This document shows, one piece after another, positions 7,492 through 14,643 of a stretch of 45,260 nucleotides of DNA. Numbering within the stretch: position 1 is the stretch's first letter; the number at the start of each line of letters is the position of its first letter. Below the pieces are notes generated by a model. The model saw only the letters and a list, made by a program, of their open reading frames with translations, was not told where the DNA came from and made no database searches. The DNA comes from Reyranella sp. (GTDB lineage: Bacteria > Pseudomonadota > Alphaproteobacteria > Reyranellales > Reyranellaceae), in assembly GCA_019750135.1 (NCBI GenBank), contig JAIEOV010000039.1, positions 1 through 45,260 of the forward strand, given 5' to 3'. Position numbers and translations under genes: made by a program.

Positions 7492-8265
7492 ATGTCCGAC
7501 ACCGTTCTTCTCGATATCGACGGCCCACGGGCCACCATCACGCTGAACGATCCAGCCAAGCACAACCGCCTAGATCCGGAGGGGCTCGACCTGCTGATGG
7601 CGGCAGTCGAGACCGCCGATGCCAACCCCGACGTGCGCGTCACGGTGATCACCGGGGCGGGCGATAAGACCTTCTGCTCGGGCTACGACCTCGGCTCGAT
7701 CCCGGCCAACGGCCAGAAGCAGACCGGCCACAAGGACTCGGCCTTCGAGAACGTCATGGACCGCATCGAGGCGATGCGCATGCCGACCCTGTGTGCCCTG
7801 AACGGCGGCGTCTATGGCGGCGCGACCGACATGGCGTTGGCCTGCGACTTCCGCCTGGGCGTCAAGGGCATGAGGTTCTTCATGCCGGCAGCGCGCTTTG
7901 GCCTGCACTACTATCCGAGCGGTCTGCGCCGCTACACCCAGAAAGTCAGCCCGAGCTTCGCCAAGCGCGCCTTCCTGCTGTCGGAGAACTTCGGCGACGC
8001 CGACCTGCTGGCTGTGGGTTACCTGGACTGGTTGGTGGAACGAAGCGAGTTCAAGGGAAAAATCGACGAGATATCCAACCGGCTTGCCACGTTGGCGCCG
8101 CTTTCCATGGTCAACATGAAGCGTGCTATCGAGCAGTTTGCCCAGGCTGAGCCCGATATCCCGGCCATCCGTCAAAACATGCGTGAGTGCGCGACTTCCG
8201 AAGACCTCCGCGAAGGGCTGGCGGCGCTGCGTGAGCGGCGGACGCCTGATTTCAAAGGCCGCTGA
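7492..8265 (+). CDS. Enoyl-CoA hydratase/isomerase family protein (crotonase)
   Basis: Encodes 257 residues, the typical crotonase length. The first oxyanion-hole region reads DKTFCSGYDLGSI and the second CALNGGVYGGATDMALACDFRLG, both in the canonical spacing. The position of the usual catalytic Glu pair is not clear (FFMPAARFGLHYYPSG replaces the common E...G..P), so hydratase activity should not be assumed; isomerase or hydrolase activity is possible. The start was set at ATG 7492 (MSDTVLLDIDGPRATITLN) with CAGGGA upstream. The cyclase gene begins six bases after its stop. Confidence 0.88.
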   Translation: MSDTVLLDIDGPRATITLNDPAKHNRLDPEGLDLLMAAVETADANPDVRVTVITGAGDKTFCSGYDLGSIPANGQKQTGHKDSAFENVMDRIEAMRMPTLCALNGGVYGGATDMALACDFRLGVKGMRFFMPAARFGLHYYPSGLRRYTQKVSPSFAKRAFLLSENFGDADLLAVGYLDWLVERSEFKGKIDEISNRLATLAPLSMVNMKRAIEQFAQAEPDIPAIRQNMRECATSEDLREGLAALRERRTPDFKGR

Positions 8266-8271
8266 TCGATC

Positions 8272-9168
8272 ATGCAACGACGTCTAGCCGCCATCGTCCA
8301 TGCCGACATCGCGGGCTTCACCCGGATGATGGAGGGCTCGGAGACGCGCACCTTCCGGCATCTGAAGACGGCGCAGATCGAGGTCTGGCGGCCGGCCATC
8401 CAGGCGTCGAACGGCCGCCTGGTCGGCACGGCGGGTGACGCCATGCTGGCCGAGTTCGGCTCGGCCGTGACCGCGGTCAGCGCCGCGCTCGACATCCAGG
8501 AGCGCATGGCGAAGTTCAACGACACGATCGAGCCCGAGCAGCGGATGAACTTCCGCATTGGCGTGCATCTGGGCGAGGTCATCGTCGACGACGAGGACCA
8601 GAACATCTTCGGCGACGGCGTTAACCTTGCCGCCCGCATCCAGGCGCTGGCCGAGCCCGGCGGCATCGCCGTGTCGCGCGCCGTGCGCGACCTGGTCGAG
8701 CTGCGCGTCGAATACACCTTCGTCGATGGCGGCGAGCAATCTCTGAAGAACGTCAGCCGCTCGGTACAGATCTTCCACGTCCATCACGCCAATACGGCCG
8801 CACCTCCGCCGTCGGCCAACACCACGACGCGCATGGTGCCGCAGATCACCTTGCGCTTCGAAGGCACCGATTCGGCCAAGACCAAGCACAGCTTCGAGGT
8901 CACGCTCGAGAAGCTGATGAGCCGCTCGGACGGCATGGTGATCGGCCGCGCTGCCGACCAGTGCGACTTCGTCCTCGCCCATCCGACCGTATCGCGCCGG
9001 CATGCCCGGGTACGCGTGGCGGGCGAAGCGTTGCAGGTCGAGGATCTCGGCTCGACCAACGGCACCAAGGTCGGCGAGCAGGTGCTGAAGGCGGGCGAGC
9101 CCGCGCCGTTGCATGCCGGCACTAAGCTGCGCATCGGCGACGTCGACATGACGCTGCGTCACCTGTAG
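8272..9168 (+). CDS. Class III nucleotidyl cyclase fused to an FHA domain
   Basis: Encodes 298 residues. The cyclase domain (about 1-172) has the two metal-binding aspartates D12 (HADIAGFT) and D56 (TAGDAMLAEF) and the transition-state pair N118/R122 (FGDGVNLAARIQ). The lysine that normally contacts adenine just before the second Asp is Gly52 here. A linker leads to an FHA domain (about 222-298) with G225-R226, S241-R-R-H244 and GSTNGT (260-265), which binds phosphothreonine. No membrane segment is seen, so it is probably cytosolic. It lies six bases before a Ser/Thr kinase gene, which suggests that the FHA domain reads the kinase's phosphorylation. cAMP synthesis is likely but unproven. Confidence 0.9.
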   Translation: MQRRLAAIVHADIAGFTRMMEGSETRTFRHLKTAQIEVWRPAIQASNGRLVGTAGDAMLAEFGSAVTAVSAALDIQERMAKFNDTIEPEQRMNFRIGVHLGEVIVDDEDQNIFGDGVNLAARIQALAEPGGIAVSRAVRDLVELRVEYTFVDGGEQSLKNVSRSVQIFHVHHANTAAPPPSANTTTRMVPQITLRFEGTDSAKTKHSFEVTLEKLMSRSDGMVIGRAADQCDFVLAHPTVSRRHARVRVAGEALQVEDLGSTNGTKVGEQVLKAGEPAPLHAGTKLRIGDVDMTLRHL

Positions 9169-9174
9169 CGGACC

Positions 9175-11058
9175 ATGAGCGACCCGACACACATAGCGGG
9201 CAAGTCCTCGACCGAGGTTCCCGAGGTCGACTTCGTCGCGCTGCAGCCCGGACAGACGATCGGCCGCTACGAGATCGTCTCGGTGTTGGGCCAGGGCGGC
9301 TTCGGCATCACCTACCGCGCGCGTGACGTGCAACTCGGCCGCGAGGTCGCGATCAAGGAATACCTGCCGTCGGCGCTCGCCATCCGCCAGGGCGGCACGA
9401 CCGTGCTGCCGCGCACCACCAAGATGGCCGACGATTTCGGATGGGGTCGCGATCGTTTCGTCACCGAGGGGCGCACGCTGGCGAGCCTGCATCGCGCCAC
9501 GGCGATCGTGCAGGTCTTCGACTACCTCGAGACCAACGGCACCGCCTACATCGTGATGGAGCTCTTGGCCGGCGAGACGCTCGAGGAGCGCATCGCCAAG
9601 AACGGCAAGCTCTCGGCAGAAGCAGTCGACCGCATCCTGTGGCCGCTGCTCGATGGCCTGCAGCAGGTCCACAACGCGGGCTTCCTGCATCGCGACATCA
9701 AGCCTGCCAACATCCTGCTCGATGCGGCGGGCAATCCGACGCTGATCGACTTCGGCGCCTCGCGCGCGGCGATGGCCGGCCGCAGCACGGCGCTCACGGC
9801 GATCTTCACCCCGGGCTATGCCGCCGCCGAACAGATGACGTCGGCCAAGCAGGGGCCGTGGACGGATATCTACGGCCTGGCGGCCACGCTCTATCACGCC
9901 ATCACCGGAAAGCGGCCGCCCGGCGCCTTCGACCGCATGCTGAGCGACGCCTACGAACCGCTGTCGCAAATCAAGCCGGCCGGGTTCCCGCCGGGCGTGC
10001 TGGCTGGCGTCGATGCAGGCCTTGCCGTGGTGGCGAGCGACCGGCCGCAGACCATCGCCGGCTGGCGGCCGATTCTCGGCATGGCCGAAGCGCCGGCGGC
10101 CGATTCCACGGTCGCCATCGGCGCCCCGCCGCCGACGACAGCCGTTCGGCACGTCTCGACTCTCCCGCCGCCGCCATCGTCGCCTGCAGCGTCGGGCAAG
10201 GCGGTCACGTCGAGCCGGGCCGGTCTTTGGATGGCGCTAGGCGCCGTGCTGCTCGTGCTCCTGGGCGGCGGCGGCTACTACTACGCCATGCGTGGCCCTG
10301 ATCTCGAGACGGTCAAGGCGCGCCAGGCAGCCGAGGAGGCCGAGGCGAAGCGGCTCAAGGCCGAACAAGAGTCAGCCAAGCTGCGCGCCGAGAACGAGCA
10401 GCGCCAGAAGGACGAGGCGGAGCGCCAGAAGGCTGCCGAGGTCGCTGCCGCGCGCGAGCGCCAGCAGGCGGCCGAGGCCGCGGCCAAGAAGCAGTTCGAG
10501 GAAGAGACGCGGCGCAAGCTGGAAGCCGAGATGGCCGACAAGAAAAAGGCCGAAGAGGACGCCAAGCGCAAGGCCGACGAGGAGGCCGAGGCACGCCGCA
10601 AGGCGGTCGAAGATGCCCGCAAGGCTGTCGAGTTCGTGTCGGGCGCTTTCGATCACTTTGGCAGCACGTTGATGATGATCGGCCTCAAGGACCGCGCCGG
10701 CGAGGTCCGCCTGCAGGGCGTAGACATCGTCAACGATCCGGACCTGCACAAGGTCGCGGTCCAGGCGCTGGCCGCCCAGCCGCGCGACCTGCACTGCCGG
10801 CAGACCGACCGGCTGACCGACGGCACGCCGCTCTATCGCTGCCTGATCACCAAGCTCAATGCCAAGCAGCCGTTGAACGACATTCCCGATTCCGATCGCG
10901 ACGACCTCGCACTCGCGCTGGTGAAGAACGGCCTGGTGCTCGCCTCGTGCGATGCGCCGCGTTCTTACGCTGACGCTGAAGACGATGCGCGTGGTCGCAA
11001 ACAGGCCCTGTGGGGTAGAGTGACTGTCCAGGACTACAAACGGAGATGCACCAGATGA
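9175..11058 (+). CDS. Transmembrane Ser/Thr protein kinase with coiled coil and nuclease-like C-terminal domain
   Basis: Encodes 627 residues. The kinase domain (about 32-300) has the glycine loop LGQGGFG (39-45), AIK with Lys61, HRDIKPAN with catalytic Asp174 and DFG with Asp192, so it looks active. A Pro-rich linker (310-340) precedes one membrane helix (about 350-370). A long Ala/Glu/Lys-rich coiled coil (about 378-487) follows and would be periplasmic. The last ~70 residues (LALALVKNGLVLASC, then YADAEDDARGRKQALWGR) resemble the C-terminal part of staphylococcal-nuclease-like domains, without an obvious full nuclease active site. The lipoprotein gene starts in an ATGA overlap with its stop. 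Confidence 0.9.
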   Translation: MSDPTHIAGKSSTEVPEVDFVALQPGQTIGRYEIVSVLGQGGFGITYRARDVQLGREVAIKEYLPSALAIRQGGTTVLPRTTKMADDFGWGRDRFVTEGRTLASLHRATAIVQVFDYLETNGTAYIVMELLAGETLEERIAKNGKLSAEAVDRILWPLLDGLQQVHNAGFLHRDIKPANILLDAAGNPTLIDFGASRAAMAGRSTALTAIFTPGYAAAEQMTSAKQGPWTDIYGLAATLYHAITGKRPPGAFDRMLSDAYEPLSQIKPAGFPPGVLAGVDAGLAVVASDRPQTIAGWRPILGMAEAPAADSTVAIGAPPPTTAVRHVSTLPPPPSSPAASGKAVTSSRAGLWMALGAVLLVLLGGGGYYYAMRGPDLETVKARQAAEEAEAKRLKAEQESAKLRAENEQRQKDEAERQKAAEVAAARERQQAAEAAAKKQFEEETRRKLEAEMADKKKAEEDAKRKADEEAEARRKAVEDARKAVEFVSGAFDHFGSTLMMIGLKDRAGEVRLQGVDIVNDPDLHKVAVQALAAQPRDLHCRQTDRLTDGTPLYRCLITKLNAKQPLNDIPDSDRDDLALALVKNGLVLASCDAPRSYADAEDDARGRKQALWGRVTVQDYKRRCTR

Positions 11059-11597
11059 CTGCATTGATTGCCCAGACGAGCCTGCGCACCATGGGACGTA
11101 GGATCGCGATGCAAGCGGTTGGCCTCGTTGCCGCCCTCGGCCTTGCGACGGCGTGCACGACCAGCGAGAGCGGCGGGCCTTCCAACCAGGCGATGGGCAC
11201 GTTCATGGGCGCGGCAGTCGGCGGAGCCGTCGGCGGTCTCGCCTTCGGTTCGGCGGGCGGCGTGGTCGGCGGCGCCCTGGTCGGCGCGCTGGCCGGCAAC
11301 CTGGTCGGCCGTGCGCTCGACAACCAGGAGCGGGCGCGACTGGCACAGGCGACGCAGAACGCCTTCACCGCCGAAACCAACCAGCCGACCACTTACACGG
11401 TCGAGCCGACGACCAAGACGACGGCGCCGCCTACCGTGGTGGCCGCCAAGCCGGTGGCACCGCCGACGACGCGCGCCGACGGCAGCACCTGCCGCCCGAT
11501 GGAGCTCACCGCCACCAAGAACGGCCAGACGACCACCGAAACCACGACCTTCTGCAAGTCGGCGGGCTCCAACGAGCTGAAGCCGGTTTCGGTGTAG
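11055..11597 (+). CDS. Glycine-zipper surface-antigen-like lipoprotein
   Basis: Encodes 180 residues. A hydrophobic signal (AVGLVAALGLATAC) ends in a probable lipobox cysteine, though Ala at -3 is not ideal. A glycine-zipper segment follows (MGAAVGGAVGGLAFGSAGGVVGGALVGALAGNLVG, i.e. repeated GxxxG), as in the 17-kDa antigen and related outer-membrane proteins. The C-terminal part has two cysteines (STCRPMELT and TTTFCKSAG) resembling the antigen C-terminal domain. ATG 11055 was chosen because it forms ATGA with the kinase stop and has GGAG nine bases upstream; ATG 11046 is the alternative. It is probably an envelope partner of the kinase unit. Confidence 0.82.
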   Translation: MTALIAQTSLRTMGRRIAMQAVGLVAALGLATACTTSESGGPSNQAMGTFMGAAVGGAVGGLAFGSAGGVVGGALVGALAGNLVGRALDNQERARLAQATQNAFTAETNQPTTYTVEPTTKTTAPPTVVAAKPVAPPTTRADGSTCRPMELTATKNGQTTTETTTFCKSAGSNELKPVSV

Positions 11598-11615
11598 CCG
11601 ACGCCCAAGGCGTAT

Positions 11616-11643
11616 TCCGTCCGGCTGCTGCCAGCCGGACGGA
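11616..11643 (+). terminator. Strong hairpin after the lipoprotein gene
   Basis: TCCGTCCGGCTG (11616-11627) pairs perfectly over 12 bases with 11632-11643 around a CTGC loop, 19 bases after the stop. There is no U-tract, so termination is probable rather than certain. The rest of the 167-base gap holds a smaller hairpin (CGCCGC/GCGGCG, 11683-11699) and no coding signal. Confidence 0.5.
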
Positions 11644-11764
11644 TATGCCTGCGGCCAATGCGTCCAAGGTCTGGCTACGAAACGCCGCAATAGGCGGCGG
11701 TCGCTCTTGCGATATCCCGCTCACTCGGGCGCAATAGCGGCAGCACAGACACAAGGACTGGATC

Positions 11765-12631
11765 ATGGCAGGCAATCTCAAGGCGGCTGAACTGCGTCGG
11801 CTGTTGGCGCAAGGCGAGTTCATCCTGGCGCCCGGCGTCTATGACGGCATTTCGGCGCGCGTCGCCGATGGCATGGGCTTTCCGGCGCTTTACATGACCG
11901 GGTACGGCGCCACGGCCTCGATGTTGGGGCTGCCCGATGCGGGCCTTGCCACCTATTCGGACATGGTCGGGCGCGCCGAGATGATCTGCTCGGTGGTGAA
12001 GACGCCGCTGATCGCCGACGCCGATACCGGCTATGGCGGGTTGCTGAACGTGCAGCGCACGGTGCGCGGCTACGAGGCGGCGGGCGTCGCGGCGATCCAG
12101 ATCGAGGATCAGGAGATGCCCAAGAAGTGCGGCCATACGCCCGGCCGCCGCGTCGTACCGGCCGAGGAGATGGTGATGAAGATCCGCGTCGCTGCCGACG
12201 CGCGGCGCCATGCCGAGACCATGATCGTGGCGCGCACCGACGCACGCACCGCGCACGGGCTCGACGAGGCGCTGCGCCGCGCCGGGCTCTACGAGGAGGC
12301 GGGCGCCGACGTGATCTTCGTCGAATCGCCCGAGACCGAGGCCGAGCTGGAACGCATCGGCAAGGAAGTGAGCAAGCCCTTGCTCGCCAACATGGTCGAG
12401 TTCGGCAAGACGCCGCGGGTCGAGGTCGACCGGCTGAAGAAATGGGGCTTCGACATCGCCATCTATCCCGGGCTGGGCTTCAGCGTTGCCGCAGAGGCCA
12501 TGCGCGAAGCCTGGACTTATTTGAAGGACAAGGGCACCAGTGCGGGCATCGAAGTGCCACAATATCGCGGCATGCACGAGCTGATGGGGTTCCCCGAAGT
12601 GTGGGACTTCGAGAAGCGTTGGGTGTCATGA
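11765..12631 (+). CDS. Isocitrate lyase/PEP mutase superfamily enzyme (methylisocitrate lyase-like)
   Basis: Encodes 288 residues. The superfamily cleaves or forms C-C bonds next to 2-oxo or 2-hydroxy acids with Mg2+. The metal-binding ADADTGYGG (Asp85, Asp87), IQIEDQ (Glu114) and the lyase signature KKCGH with catalytic Cys122 are all present. PrpB, 2,3-dimethylmalate lyase and oxaloacetate decarboxylase share these features, and no prp genes are nearby, so the substrate is open. ATG 11765 gives MAGNLKAAELRRLLA. The next gene overlaps its stop as ATGA. Confidence 0.88.
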   Translation: MAGNLKAAELRRLLAQGEFILAPGVYDGISARVADGMGFPALYMTGYGATASMLGLPDAGLATYSDMVGRAEMICSVVKTPLIADADTGYGGLLNVQRTVRGYEAAGVAAIQIEDQEMPKKCGHTPGRRVVPAEEMVMKIRVAADARRHAETMIVARTDARTAHGLDEALRRAGLYEEAGADVIFVESPETEAELERIGKEVSKPLLANMVEFGKTPRVEVDRLKKWGFDIAIYPGLGFSVAAEAMREAWTYLKDKGTSAGIEVPQYRGMHELMGFPEVWDFEKRWVS

Positions 12632-12918
12632 ACGGCAAGCAGTTCCTGGAAATGCTGGCGCGCCTGCCGGCGCGGGTCTGGTTGCAGGCCATCCTCGGCC
12701 TGATCGGCTTCGTCGTGCTGGCGGTGCTGGGCTTCGCGGTGATCGCGGGCGTGGCGGCCGTCGTGCTGATCGCGATCCTGATCTTCAAGGCGCGCCAGTG
12801 GTTGGCCAGCCTCTTCACCGGCCGCCCGATGCCCGAGCCGTCGGCCCGTCAGGACCGCAAGGTGATCGACGTCCAGTACGAGATCGTCGACCGCACCAAG
12901 GACGACGTGAAGCGTTAA
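12628..12918 (+). CDS. Small membrane protein, unknown function
   Basis: Encodes 96 residues. A short amphipathic N-terminus (MNGKQFLEMLARLPARVW) leads to one long hydrophobic stretch (about 21-53: LGLIGFVVLAVLGFAVIAGVAAVVLIAILIF), which could be a single helix or a tight hairpin. A charged cytosolic tail ends VIDVQYEIVDRTKDDVKR. I do not recognise a family. The ATGA overlap with the lyase stop (12628-12631) shows coupling. It ends 25 bases before a convergent SDR, with a perfect palindrome between. Confidence 0.75.
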   Translation: MNGKQFLEMLARLPARVWLQAILGLIGFVVLAVLGFAVIAGVAAVVLIAILIFKARQWLASLFTGRPMPEPSARQDRKVIDVQYEIVDRTKDDVKR

Positions 12919-12924
12919 TTCTTT

Positions 12925-12942
12925 GCTGGGGGCGCCCCCAGC
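12925..12942. repeat. Perfect 18-base palindrome at a convergent junction
   Basis: GCTGGGGGCGCCCCCAGC fills the 25-base space between convergent stops. It equals the joined outer ends of copy 2 of the palindrome-dimer element (20233-20243 and 20332-20342). It could act as a bidirectional terminator, though no U-tract is present. Confidence 0.6.
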
Positions 12943-12943
12943 G

Positions 12944-13690
12944 TCAGCAGCTCCACTGGAAGCCGTCGATCACGAACTGCTGACCGGTGATGAAGCACGG
13001 CTCCGAGGTCGCAAGGAAGGCCACGAGCTGGGCGATGTCGGCCGGCGTGCCCAGGCGGTTCAGCATGATACCCTTCTTCATCTCCTCGCCGCGCGAGCGG
13101 GTCAGGCTGTTGCCGAGCTCGGTCTCGATCACGCCGGGACAGATGGCGTTGATCATGATCTTGGGCCCGAGCTCCTTGGCCAGCGACCGCGTCAGCCCGA
13201 GGATTCCGGCCTTGGCCGTCGCGTAGGCGTGCTTGCTGACGGCGCTGGTGACGCCGCCCGACAGGGCGTTGAGCGAGGACATGCTGGCGATGCGGCCGCC
13301 GGCTTCCTGCTTCAGCATGACCGGCGCCACGGCATGGATGTAGTTGAAGCAGCTCTTGAGGTTGACCGCGATGGTGCGGTCGAATTCCTCCTCCTTGATC
13401 TCCAGGATGCCCTTGGCGTTGGAGGCGCCGGCATCGTTCAGCAGGAAATCGACGGCGCCCCATTGCCCCGCCACGTCCGCCACCACCTCGTGGGCGCGCG
13501 CGAACGAGGCGACGTCGGCCTGGTAGGTCAGCGCCTTGCGGCCGAGCGCTTCGATCTCGCCCGCCGTGCGCTTCATCTCGAGCTCGAGCAGGTCGACCAG
13601 GGCGATGTCGTAGCCGCGCCCCGCCAGTTCGAGGGCGCAGCCGCGGCCGATGCCGCGTGCGCCGCCGGTAACGATGGCGACCTTGCTCAT
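12944..13690 (-). CDS. SDR family oxidoreductase (classical)
   Basis: Encodes 248 residues. It is an NAD(P)-dependent short-chain dehydrogenase with TGGARGIG near the N-terminus, LLNDAGAS in place of the usual NNAG, and YATAK as the catalytic YxxxK. The C-terminal FVIDGFQWSC is a normal SDR end. The substrate is unknown. Its ATG overlaps the stop of the upstream polysaccharide deacetylase as ATGA (13687-13690), so the two are co-translated. The 'ND' replacing 'NN' is a small deviation from the family motif. Confidence 0.9.
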   Translation of the reverse strand: MSKVAIVTGGARGIGRGCALELAGRGYDIALVDLLELEMKRTAGEIEALGRKALTYQADVASFARAHEVVADVAGQWGAVDFLLNDAGASNAKGILEIKEEEFDRTIAVNLKSCFNYIHAVAPVMLKQEAGGRIASMSSLNALSGGVTSAVSKHAYATAKAGILGLTRSLAKELGPKIMINAICPGVIETELGNSLTRSRGEEMKKGIMLNRLGTPADIAQLVAFLATSEPCFITGQQFVIDGFQWSC

Positions 13691-14595
13691 GCCGCGTGCT
13701 CCTTGGCGTAGCGCGCGACCTGCTCGTGGGTGGCGAACCACACCTTGCCCTTGGCCTTGGCATGGCGGATCAGCTCGTCGACGATCCAGATGCGCGAGCG
13801 GTAGCCGATGATGTGCGGATGCATGGTGAGCTGGAAGATGCCGCCTTCGTCCCACGCCGCATCGAGCTCGCGCCTGAAGATCTCCAGCACGTCGGCGGGC
13901 GGCGTGTAGGGCCTGAGCGAGGAGAAGCGGTGCATGGCGAAGTAGACCGCATCGTCGCGCACCCATTCGACCGGCAGCTCGAGCACGCCGGACGGCTCGC
14001 CGTGCAGCAGCAGCTCGTAGCAATCCTCGTCGGCCATCAACGACGAATCGTAGAACAGGCCCATCTCCTTCTCGATGGCGAGCGTGTTGGGGCTGAAATC
14101 CCACGACGGCGTGCGCATCCCGACGGCGCGCCTGCCGGTGAGCTTCTCCAGCGTATCGGCCGAGCGCAGCATCAGGTCGCGTTCGGCCTCGTAGGGCAGC
14201 ACCGAGTTGAGTTCGTGGATCCAGCCGTGGATGCCGATCTCGTGGCCCTCGGCGACCAGGGCCTGCTGCTCCTCGGGATGCAGCAGGGCGGAGACCGCGG
14301 GAACATAAAAGGTCGCCTTGACGCCGTGGCGGTCGAGCAGAGCGCGGATGCGCGGCACGCCGACCCGGCTGCCATACTCGCCCCAGCACAGCCGGCCGAT
14401 CGACTGACCGCCGTCGCGCAGCTCGTTGGTCTCATGGTCGGAATCGAAGCTGAGCGCCACGGCGCAGCGCGCACCGTCGGGCCAGGCCTCGGGCCGGTAG
14501 CGCTTGCCGGCGCGGACCTGCTTCACCAGCTTGCGCCAGTGCTCCTCGCTCCACTGCCAGGGTTCGAGCTGTTGCGGGGCGTGCGTGTCGGGCAT
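13687..14595 (-). CDS. Polysaccharide deacetylase family protein (PuuE/chitin-deacetylase-like)
   Basis: Encodes 302 residues from ATG 14595, supported by CAGGAGG at 14601-14607. The NodB fold motifs are present: FDSDHE with Asp51/Asp53, HGWIH with His123 and His127 as metal ligands, and RTPSW (161-165). The N-terminal WPDGARCAVALSFDSDHE and the family length fit the branch that includes allantoinase PuuE and other amide hydrolases rather than secreted chitin deacetylases; no signal peptide is seen. It precedes and overlaps the SDR, which suggests catabolism of an N-acyl or ureido compound, but this is inference. Confidence 0.87.
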   Translation of the reverse strand: MPDTHAPQQLEPWQWSEEHWRKLVKQVRAGKRYRPEAWPDGARCAVALSFDSDHETNELRDGGQSIGRLCWGEYGSRVGVPRIRALLDRHGVKATFYVPAVSALLHPEEQQALVAEGHEIGIHGWIHELNSVLPYEAERDLMLRSADTLEKLTGRRAVGMRTPSWDFSPNTLAIEKEMGLFYDSSLMADEDCYELLLHGEPSGVLELPVEWVRDDAVYFAMHRFSSLRPYTPPADVLEIFRRELDAAWDEGGIFQLTMHPHIIGYRSRIWIVDELIRHAKAKGKVWFATHEQVARYAKEHAA

Positions 14596-14643
14596 GGCGA
14601 CCTCCTGTGATGCTCTCCTGCAAGCGCTGCTGCGCATGCCAGC

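Noticed and set aside
4390..7563. Possible P450 fused to an N-terminal extension of 640 residues
   Set aside because: The open frame upstream of the P450 is out of frame with the acyl-CoA dehydrogenase and encodes Arg/Gly-rich nonsense. A separate CTG start with Shine-Dalgarno explains the P450 better.
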